Part shown: one piece after another, positions 1 to 5,369 of the stretch
Layout: every line of letters starts with the position of its first letter
How positions within the stretch are numbered: position 1 is the first letter of the stretch
From: Paludibacteraceae bacterium
GTDB lineage: Bacteria > Bacteroidota > Bacteroidia > Bacteroidales > Paludibacteraceae
Reading direction: 5' to 3'
NCBI GenBank assembly: GCA_017646225.1
Contig: JAGCMZ010000215.1
Span: 1-5,369 of the forward strand
Length of the DNA stretch: 5,369 bases
The notes under the pieces: generated by a model
Database searches by the model: none
Seen by the model: the letters and a program-made list of their open reading frames with translations, nothing else
What the model was told of the DNA's origin: nothing
Position numbers and translations under genes: made by a program

Positions 1-3000
1 TTAAATCACTCAGCGATAGCTTGAAAGGTAAACAAGGTCGTTTCCGTCAAAACTTGTTGGGTAAACGTGTTGACTACTCTGCTCGTTCGGTTATTGTTGT
101 AGGTCCAGAATTGCGCATGCACGAATGCGGTCTGCCTAAAGACATGGCCATCGAATTGTATAAACCTTTCGTTATTCGCAAATTAATTGAACGTGGTACT
201 GTTAAAACAGTAAAAGCTGCCAAAAAAATGGTAGACTTTAGAAAAGATCCTATTGTATGGGATATCTTGGAACACGTAATGAAAGGTCACCCAGTATTGT
301 TGAACCGTGCTCCTACCCTTCACCGTTTGGGTATTCAAGCATTCCAACCTAAAATGATTGAAGGTAAAGCAATTCAACTACACCCATTGGCATGTACCGC
401 TTTCAACGCGGACTTTGACGGTGACCAAATGGCTGTTCACTTGCCTCTAGGTAACGAAGCTATTTTGGAAGCTCAAATCTTGATGTTGGCATCGCACAAC
501 ATTTTGAACCCTGCAAACGGTGCGCCTATTACCGTACCTTCGCAAGACATGATTTTGGGCTTGTACTACATGACCAAAGAACGTCCCGGTGCATTGGGTG
601 AAGGTTTGAAATTCTATTCACCAGAAGAAGTAAACATTGCTTACAACGAACGCAAAGTATCGTTGAACGCAAAAATTACTGTTAGAACCAAAGACGTAGA
701 AAACAGCTTGGTTGTAACCAAATTGATTGAAACCACCGTGGGCCGTGTATTGGTAAACGAATGCGTTCCTAACGAAGTAGGTTTCATCAACGAACTGATT
801 ACCAAAAAATCGTTGCGTAACATCATTAGCCGTGTTATTAGCACTTGCGGTGTTGCTCGTACTGCCGATTTCTTGGACGATATCAAAAACTTGGGTTACT
901 ACATGGCGTTCAAAGGTTGTTTGTCGTTTAACCTAGAAAACGTAATTATTCCTGCCGAAAAAGAAAAATTGGTAGCTGAAGGTTACGAAAAAGTAGAAGG
1001 CATCATGATGAACTATAACATGGGTCTTATTACTTACAACGAACGTTACAACCAAATTATTGATACTTGGACACACGTTAACAACAACCTATCGCGCATC
1101 TTGATTAAACAATTGCAAGAAGACGAACAAGGCTTCAACTCTGTTTACATGATGTTGCACTCTGGTGCTCGTGGTTCTGAAACCCAAATTAGCCAGCTAT
1201 GCGGTATGCGTGGTCTGATGGCTAAACCTCAAAAAGCAGGTTCTGAAGGTGGTCAAATTATTGAGAACCCCATTTTGTCGAACTTTAAAGAAGGCTTGTC
1301 GGTGTTGGAATACTTTATTTCTACCCACGGTGCTCGTAAAGGTTTGGCGGATACCGCTTTGAAAACTGCTGACGCTGGTTACTTGACCCGTCGTTTGGTA
1401 GACGTTTCGCACGACGTTATTATTCAAGAAGAAGACTGCGGTACTTTGCGTGGTTTGATTGCAACCGAATTGAAAAACAACGAAGACGTTATTTCTACTT
1501 TGGAAGAACGTATCTTGGGTCGCGTTTCGGTACACGATGTAGTTCATCCTATTACCAACAAGATTATTGTAGGTGCTGGCGAAGAAATTACCGAAGAAGC
1601 TGCTAAGATTATCCAAGAATCGCCTATCGAACAAGTTGAAATTCGTTCGGTATTGACCTGCGAATCGAAAAAAGGTGTTTGTGCTAAATGTTACGGCCGC
1701 AACTTGGCTACTGGCAGAATGGTACAAAAAGGCGAAGCTGTTGGTGTAATTGCAGCTCAATCTATCGGTGAGCCCGGTACTCAGCTTACACTTCGTACCT
1801 TCCACGTGGGTGGTGTTGCTTCGAACGTTGCAACCGAAAACAAATTGATTTCACGTTACGAAGGTATTCTTGAAATTGACGAGTTACGTACAGTTACTAC
1901 CAACGAAGGTAAAGAAATTGTAGTAAGCCGTCTAACCGAAATGCGTATTGTAGAGCCTACAACCAAAGTTATCTTGACTCAACAAAACATCCCATACGCT
2001 TCTACCTTGTTTATTAAAGCAGGTACTACCTTGAAAAAAGGCGATGTAATTTGCGAATGGGACCCATTTAACGCGGTTGTTATTTCGGAAGTAACAGGTA
2101 AAATTCAATTCGAACACATGATTGAAAATGTTACCTACAAAACCGAATCGGACGAACAAACTGGCTTGAAAGAAAAGATCATCATTGAATCGAAAGATAA
2201 AAATAAGATCCCATCTGCTCAAGTATTGGATGCCGAAGGCAACGTTGTACGTAACTATGCATTACCTGTAGGCGCTCACGTATCGCTAGACGAAGGTGCT
2301 GCTATTGAAGTTGGTCAAACCTTGTTTAAAATACCTCGTGCTGTTAGCAAAGCAGGTGACATCACCGGTGGTCTTCCACGTGTTACCGAGTTGTTTGAAG
2401 CACGTAACCCATCTAACCCTGCTATCGTATCTGAAATTGATGGTGAAGTAAGTTTTGGTAAAATTAAACGTGGTCAACGTGAAATTATCATCACCTCTAA
2501 ATCGGGCGAAGAAAGACGTTACTTGGTTCCATTGTCAAAACAAATCTTGGTACAAGAAAACGACTTTGTACGCGCAGGCGGTGCTCTATCGGACGGTGCT
2601 ATCACTCCATCGGATATCCTAGCAATTAAAGGTCCTACCGCTGTTCAAGAATACATTGTAAACGAAGTACAAGACGTATACCGTTCGCAAGGTGTAAAAA
2701 TCAACGATAAACACTTTGAGGTTATTGTACGTCAAATGATGCGTAAAGTAGAAATTGACGACCCAGGTGATACTCGTTTCTTGGAAAAACAAATTGTGGA
2801 CAAACAAGCCTTTATGGCAGAAAATGACCAAATTTGGGGTAAAAAAGTGGTTACCGATGCTGGTGACTCTACCATTTTCCAACGCGGTATGATTATTACA
2901 GCTCGTAAATTGCGCGACGAAAACAGTGCATTAAAACGTAAAGACTTACGTCCTGTTGAAACCCGCGATGCTGTTCCTGCTACATCAAGCCAAATTTTGC

Positions 3001-3293
3001 AAGGTATTACTCGTGCTGCATTGCAAACCACCAGCTTTATGTCGGCTGCTTCGTTCCAAGAAACTACCAAAGTATTGAACGACGCTGCTATCAATGGCAA
3101 GGTAGACAAACTAGAAGGTATGAAAGAGAACGTAATTTGCGGTCACTTGATTCCTGCTGGTACCGGTCAAGCTGAGTTTGAAAAGATTGTGGTAGCTTCG
3201 CGCGAAGAATACGACAAACTAATGGAAGCAAAACGTAGTGTTATTGATGTAAACATTGCCAAAAAAGAAGAAGGCATTGCTATCAACGAATAA
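1..3293 (+). CDS. rpoC: DNA-directed RNA polymerase subunit beta' (5'-truncated by window edge)
   Basis: This is the beta' subunit, which forms the catalytic half of RNA polymerase with beta. The reading frame is open to the left edge: codons from position 3 read KSLSDS and run straight into the switch-2 segment [20 protein letters not shown]. The TTG at 21 is therefore an internal Leu, not a start. About 1,096 residues are visible. By comparison with E. coli beta', roughly 320-330 N-terminal residues (first zinc site, most of the clamp, rudder) lie outside. Visible landmarks, in order: the catalytic Mg-binding NADFDGD (405-425); the F-loop region SGARGSETQ to LMAKP (1161-1229); the bridge helix through [22 protein letters not shown] (about 1311-1394); the four Cys of the second zinc site (codons 1437, 1659, 1680, 1689); the trigger loop LRTFHVGG with its His at 1803; an SI3-like insertion of about 175 residues (about 1824-2348); then [12 protein letters not shown] and the conserved C-terminal region up to [15 protein letters not shown]. 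Codon use is strongly biased to TTG (Leu) and CGT (Arg), as expected for a highly expressed gene. No frameshift or missing catalytic residue is seen. Confidence 0.99.
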   Translation, partial: KSLSDSLKGKQGRFRQNLLGKRVDYSARSVIVVGPELRMHECGLPKDMAIELYKPFVIRKLIERGTVKTVKAAKKMVDFRKDPIVWDILEHVMKGHPVLLNRAPTLHRLGIQAFQPKMIEGKAIQLHPLACTAFNADFDGDQMAVHLPLGNEAILEAQILMLASHNILNPANGAPITVPSQDMILGLYYMTKERPGALGEGLKFYSPEEVNIAYNERKVSLNAKITVRTKDVENSLVVTKLIETTVGRVLVNECVPNEVGFINELITKKSLRNIISRVISTCGVARTADFLDDIKNLGYYMAFKGCLSFNLENVIIPAEKEKLVAEGYEKVEGIMMNYNMGLITYNERYNQIIDTWTHVNNNLSRILIKQLQEDEQGFNSVYMMLHSGARGSETQISQLCGMRGLMAKPQKAGSEGGQIIENPILSNFKEGLSVLEYFISTHGARKGLADTALKTADAGYLTRRLVDVSHDVIIQEEDCGTLRGLIATELKNNEDVISTLEERILGRVSVHDVVHPITNKIIVGAGEEITEEAAKIIQESPIEQVEIRSVLTCESKKGVCAKCYGRNLATGRMVQKGEAVGVIAAQSIGEPGTQLTLRTFHVGGVASNVATENKLISRYEGILEIDELRTVTTNEGKEIVVSRLTEMRIVEPTTKVILTQQNIPYASTLFIKAGTTLKKGDVICEWDPFNAVVISEVTGKIQFEHMIENVTYKTESDEQTGLKEKIIIESKDKNKIPSAQVLDAEGNVVRNYALPVGAHVSLDEGAAIEVGQTLFKIPRAVSKAGDITGGLPRVTELFEARNPSNPAIVSEIDGEVSFGKIKRGQREIIITSKSGEERRYLVPLSKQILVQENDFVRAGGALSDGAITPSDILAIKGPTAVQEYIVNEVQDVYRSQGVKINDKHFEVIVRQMMRKVEIDDPGDTRFLEKQIVDKQAFMAENDQIWGKKVVTDAGDSTIFQRGMIITARKLRDENSALKRKDLRPVETRDAVPATSSQILQGITRAALQTTSFMSAASFQETTKVLNDAAINGKVDKLEGMKENVICGHLIPAGTGQAEFEKIVVASREEYDKLMEAKRSVIDVNIAKKEEGIAINE

Positions 3294-3312
3294 TCTAACT
3301 ACTCTATACAAG

Positions 3313-3346
3313 AAAAGAGGACAACAATGGTTGTCCTCTTTTTTTT
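3313..3346 (+). terminator. Intrinsic terminator of rpoC, probably bidirectional
   Basis: A perfect 10-bp stem, AGAGGACAAC (3316-3325) with GTTGTCCTCT (3330-3339), closes a 4-base AATG loop and runs into eight T residues (3339-3346). Three further A-T pairs (3313-3315 with 3340-3342) can lengthen the stem. The hairpin starts about 20 bases after the rpoC stop codon, so it should end the rpoC transcript. Read on the other strand, the same hairpin lies about 20 bases past the stop of the convergent lytic transglycosylase gene and is followed by TTTTCTT, a weaker U-tract. It could therefore also end that transcript. Termination in the + direction is very likely; use in the - direction is inferred. 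Confidence 0.93.
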
Positions 3347-3367
3347 ATGGTTTTTGTAGTAACTATC

Positions 3368-4744
3368 TTAACGTGCCCATAATTTATATTCGGCATATTT
3401 ACTCATAATCACATCCACATAAGTTACAGGTTCTTTACCTCGACAGTAGCCGTATTTGCACACCTCATCAGAATAGAATACAGGGTCTGATTTCCTTAAT
3501 AAGAACTCTCTTACATCGCTCCAAACATTGGGGTCTCTATGGTATTTGGTTGCCAAGGCACGTGCATCTAACACATGTCCTGGTCCTGCGTTATAGGAAG
3601 CAAGAACAAACTTGATACGCTCTTCTTGGTTCTCTATGGATTGGTAGATTTTTTCCAACTGTTTGAAATAATCCACCGCTGCCGCTACGTTTTTTTCTGG
3701 GATAAAGATTTCTTCGGGTAGCAAATTCAACGACAAGGCGGTATTGGGCATAATTTGCATCAAACCACAAGCACCTGCCCAAGATACCACTTCGGGATTG
3801 AATTTGGATTCTTTGTACGCTACTGCTGCTAACAAACGCCAATCCCAATGCAATCGAGCCGCTTCGCGCTTAAATAATTTATCGAACGATGAGATTCTGC
3901 CAGGAACAGGGATTTTGCTAAATCCAACCGATTCAAAATACTTGCTCTTCTCAAAATACTTGTAGTAAATTGCCCTAAAAGAGGCTTTCTTATTTAAGTC
4001 TACTACCCACTGATTAATATATGCCAACAGTTGGGGAGAATATTTGGAGACTACCCAAGCAGAACGTTGGGGAAAACTAATGGCCAGACTATAATCGATG
4101 TTGCCAAAATAAGTTTTATTGAGTCGGGCAGATACATCATCGGATACGGTGTAGGAAAGTTGATGATGCGCAACCTTTGCAATCAATTCATCGACGGTAA
4201 TAGAGTCTTGCACCGTTTCGATGGCGATACCACCTCCAATCTCGTCGTTTAAGTCGACCAATCGATTGGCATAAATACTGTGTTGGGGCACGGTAATGGT
4301 CGCTCCGGCTAAATCCAATACTGTTTTGAGCAGACTATCGGACTGACATTGTACCAACACCTGATTGCTGATGTATTCTCTTTCGGTATAGGCCACTCTT
4401 GATTTATACTCGAGCGTGTAAGGTATGCGGCAGGCAATTAAATCTCCTTTTCCCTCTTCGAGCCACGCTAATAAGGTAGGAATATCGGGGGCTATGATCA
4501 AATTGAGATGAAGATTTAATGATTTACATAGGTCTTTTACCAATTCGTACTCGAATCCCATTTCTGCGTCACGATATAGGAAATAGGTAGTGGGACCATA
4601 CATGGTTAATACCCTCAATGTATCGGAAGCTTGTATTTCTGGCAAATCGCGTGCTGTGACGGTCTCCTCTTCTTGGATGGGTTGATTACACGAAAAAAGA
4701 AGAGGGAAACATAGAAAGCATGAAATGTAGAGCCATCTTTTCAT
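3368..4744 (-). CDS. mltF: MltF-like membrane-bound lytic murein transglycosylase (lipoprotein)
   Basis: This is a 458-residue peptidoglycan lytic transglycosylase. The family cleaves the MurNAc-GlcNAc bond to leave 1,6-anhydroMurNAc ends during wall remodelling. Residues 1-19 are a lipoprotein signal: MKRW, a hydrophobic core, and the lipobox LFSC with Cys19 as the lipidated residue (codon 4688-4690). This places the protein in the envelope. Residues about 43-265 resemble a family 3 periplasmic solute-binding domain (RVLTMYGPTTYF, then GFEYELVKDLC and GDLIACRIPYT). Residues about 285-455 are the SLT catalytic domain: catalytic Glu312 in YKESKFNP, then GACGLMQIMP (324-333), ASYNAGPG (382-389) and a final VTYVDVIMSKYAEY. 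This two-domain order is that of E. coli MltF (518 residues), where the first domain is thought to modulate catalysis. The ATG at 4744 is chosen because it gives a complete lipoprotein signal; no Shine-Dalgarno sequence precedes it. Codon use is mixed (several Leu codons, AGA/AGG/CGC for Arg), unlike rpoC, which suggests modest expression. It is convergent with rpoC and divergent from ssb. The family is certain; the exact orthology to MltF is likely. Confidence 0.94.
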   Translation of the reverse strand: MKRWLYISCFLCFPLLFSCNQPIQEEETVTARDLPEIQASDTLRVLTMYGPTTYFLYRDAEMGFEYELVKDLCKSLNLHLNLIIAPDIPTLLAWLEEGKGDLIACRIPYTLEYKSRVAYTEREYISNQVLVQCQSDSLLKTVLDLAGATITVPQHSIYANRLVDLNDEIGGGIAIETVQDSITVDELIAKVAHHQLSYTVSDDVSARLNKTYFGNIDYSLAISFPQRSAWVVSKYSPQLLAYINQWVVDLNKKASFRAIYYKYFEKSKYFESVGFSKIPVPGRISSFDKLFKREAARLHWDWRLLAAVAYKESKFNPEVVSWAGACGLMQIMPNTALSLNLLPEEIFIPEKNVAAAVDYFKQLEKIYQSIENQEERIKFVLASYNAGPGHVLDARALATKYHRDPNVWSDVREFLLRKSDPVFYSDEVCKYGYCRGKEPVTYVDVIMSKYAEYKLWAR

Positions 4745-4774
4745 GTCGATATTAAATACACATTGTTTGAAAGG

Positions 4775-4805
4775 TAAATATAGATTTAATAATCGAAAAA
4801 AACAA
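4775..4805 (-). promoter_or_regulatory. Candidate Bacteroidetes-type promoter for the mltF-like gene
   Basis: Reading leftward, the - strand has TTG (4805-4803), a 20-base spacer, and TATATTTA (4782-4775). The second element matches five of the six fixed bases of the Bacteroidetes -7 consensus TAnnTTTG, and the first fits the -33 TTTG box as ATTG. The elements lie 31-60 bases upstream of the ATG at 4744, which predicts a short leader of roughly 25 bases. The region is so AT-rich that chance matches are common, so this is a candidate only. Confidence 0.42.
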
Positions 4806-4820
4806 TTTTTGCTTGTTTTT
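4798..4820. repeat. 8-bp inverted repeat between divergent promoters
   Basis: AAAAACAA (4798-4805) and TTGTTTTT (4813-4820) are exact reverse complements separated by seven bases, TTTTTGC. Each arm ends in a TTG pointing away from the centre: leftward on the - strand at 4805-4803 and rightward on the + strand at 4813-4815. The repeat therefore overlaps possible -33 boxes of both divergent genes. It could be an operator or simply a product of A/T tracts. With one G-C pair per arm it is too weak to be a convincing terminator. Confidence 0.35.
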
Positions 4821-4846
4821 ATGATGGAGTATTCTAATTATTTTCT

Positions 4847-4854
4847 TATTTTTG
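4847..4854 (+). promoter_or_regulatory. Candidate -7 promoter element for ssb
   Basis: TATTTTTG is an exact match to the Bacteroidetes -7 consensus TAnnTTTG. It lies 77 bases upstream of the chosen ssb start at 4932, so transcription would begin near 4858-4862 with a leader of about 70 bases. No good -33 TTTG box sits at the usual distance; the nearest upstream TTG, at 4813-4815, is 31 bases away. An alternative pairing of that TTG with TAATTATT (4835-4842) has a normal 19-base spacer but a poorer -7 match. The exact promoter is therefore unresolved. Confidence 0.4.
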
Positions 4855-4931
4855 TTGTGTTATAAATGAACATTATTTGTAGCGACCCATACTTAATTTT
4901 AATTTTTTTCAAACTAAAAACATCAAGAATT

Positions 4932-5366
4932 ATGTCATTAAACAAAGTTATTTTAATTGGAAATGTAGGACGCGACCCAGAGGTTCGCTATGTAACAGAC
5001 AACGTACCTGTAGCTTCGTTTACCGTTGCTACCACTAAAAGAGGATACAAAACACAAGACGGAAAAGAAGTTCCTGAAAAAACCGAATGGCACAACATTG
5101 TGCTATGGCGTGGTTTGGCAAAAGTAGCCGAACAATACGTTAAAAAAGGAACTCAAGTGTACATTGAAGGTGAATTGCAAACCCGTAGTTGGGAAAAAGA
5201 CGGTGTTAAACACTATACCACCGAAATTATTGCAGGCGATATGCAATTATTAGGTCGTCGTTCTGAGAATGCATCGAGTGCACCAGCAGCTGCACCAGCG
5301 GCTCCTTCGCAAAGCGAAGCAGCGCCTTTTGCAGCAGATGGCGGCAGCGACGATTTGCCATTCTAA
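4932..5366 (+). CDS. ssb: Single-stranded DNA-binding protein SSB
   Basis: This 144-residue protein coats single-stranded DNA in replication, recombination and repair, normally as a homotetramer. Residues 1-108 are the OB-fold: the opening MSLNKVILIGNVGRDPEVRY is characteristic, followed by VPVASFTVATTKRGY, TEWHNIVLWRGLAKVAEQYV, KGTQVYIEGELQTRSW and a closing TTEIIAGDMQLLG. Trp53, Trp59 and Trp87 fall where E. coli SSB has the DNA-stacking Trp54, Phe60 and Trp88. Residues about 111-138 form a flexible Ala/Pro/Ser-rich linker. The acidic tip DDLPF (140-144) is the canonical peptide that recruits SSB partner proteins, so the gene is complete. An in-frame ATG at 4866 would add 22 residues, but every family member I know begins at the M-x-LNKVILIGN position, so 4932 is chosen. 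The bases before it are A-rich with no Shine-Dalgarno sequence, as usual in Bacteroidetes. The stop lies three bases before the window edge, so any downstream operon partner and the terminator are out of view. Confidence 0.98.
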   Translation: MSLNKVILIGNVGRDPEVRYVTDNVPVASFTVATTKRGYKTQDGKEVPEKTEWHNIVLWRGLAKVAEQYVKKGTQVYIEGELQTRSWEKDGVKHYTTEIIAGDMQLLGRRSENASSAPAAAPAAPSQSEAAPFAADGGSDDLPF

Positions 5367-5369
5367 CAA

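Noticed and set aside
21..23. TTG as a start codon for rpoC
   Set aside because: The frame is open upstream to the window edge and encodes the conserved residues KSLSDS that precede LKGKQGRF in RpoC, so this is an internal Leu.
1197..1805. A 202-residue open frame antisense to rpoC
   Set aside because: It lies in the same codon register as rpoC and is open only because rpoC rarely uses TTA, CTA and TCA. It sits across the bridge helix, zinc site and trigger loop of a clear gene, and its translation has no recognisable domain.
4031..4252. Small + strand open frames inside the mltF-like gene (also 3744-3965)
   Set aside because: They overlap a fully supported gene on the other strand, have no start context and show no recognisable motif.
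4798..4820. The A/T-rich inverted repeat as an intrinsic terminator
   Set aside because: The stem has only one G-C pair and lies upstream of both genes, where no transcript needs to end; a regulatory or chance origin is more likely.
4866..4931. In-frame upstream ATG that would extend SSB by 22 residues
   Set aside because: The extension is AT-rich and hydrophobic (YLILIFF), is not part of known SSB proteins, and lies very close to the likely transcription start. The ATG at 4932 gives the standard SSB N-terminus.
5264..5338. Ala/Pro-rich repetitive stretch near the end of ssb as a possible nucleotide repeat
   Set aside because: It encodes the disordered linker common in SSB proteins; the GCA/GCT-rich pattern is low-complexity coding sequence without regular repeat units.
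1..5369. CRISPR arrays, tRNA or rRNA genes, insertion sequences, phage or defence genes
   Set aside because: Apart from two short intergenic gaps (74 and 187 bases), the window is covered by three ordinary housekeeping genes, and neither gap shows repeats-with-spacers, a cloverleaf or transposase sequence.

Overview
The window comes from a member of the Bacteroidetes, most likely the order Bacteroidales. Three things point there. The RpoC sequence has the '[12 protein letters not shown]' and '[10 protein letters not shown]' wording that I associate with that phylum. No gene start has a clear Shine-Dalgarno sequence. The intergenic regions carry TAnnTTTG-like -7 elements instead of a sigma70 TATAAT box. 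I cannot name a genus from the sequence alone.

Layout, left to right. (1) Positions 1-3293, + strand: the C-terminal three quarters of rpoC, the RNA polymerase beta' subunit, cut by the left edge of the window. (2) Positions 3294-3367: a short gap between convergent genes, almost filled by a strong intrinsic terminator that can also serve the opposite strand. (3) Positions 3368-4744, - strand: a complete gene for an MltF-like membrane-bound lytic transglycosylase, with a lipoprotein signal, a solute-binding-protein-like domain and an SLT catalytic domain. (4) Positions 4745-4931: a 187-base, very AT-rich divergent promoter region with Bacteroidetes-type promoter elements and an 8-bp inverted repeat. 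(5) Positions 4932-5366, + strand: a complete ssb, single-stranded DNA-binding protein, ending three bases before the right edge.

The three genes are separate transcription units with housekeeping roles in transcription, cell-wall turnover and DNA replication/repair. They do not form a shared pathway. I found no mobile element, CRISPR array, RNA gene, phage gene or defence system, and nothing that looks like an undescribed system. The points worth a second look are modest: the two-way terminator, the symmetric divergent promoter region, the acidic stretch and extra cysteines in the MltF-like lipoprotein, and a gene order around rpoC that may be unusual for the phylum.
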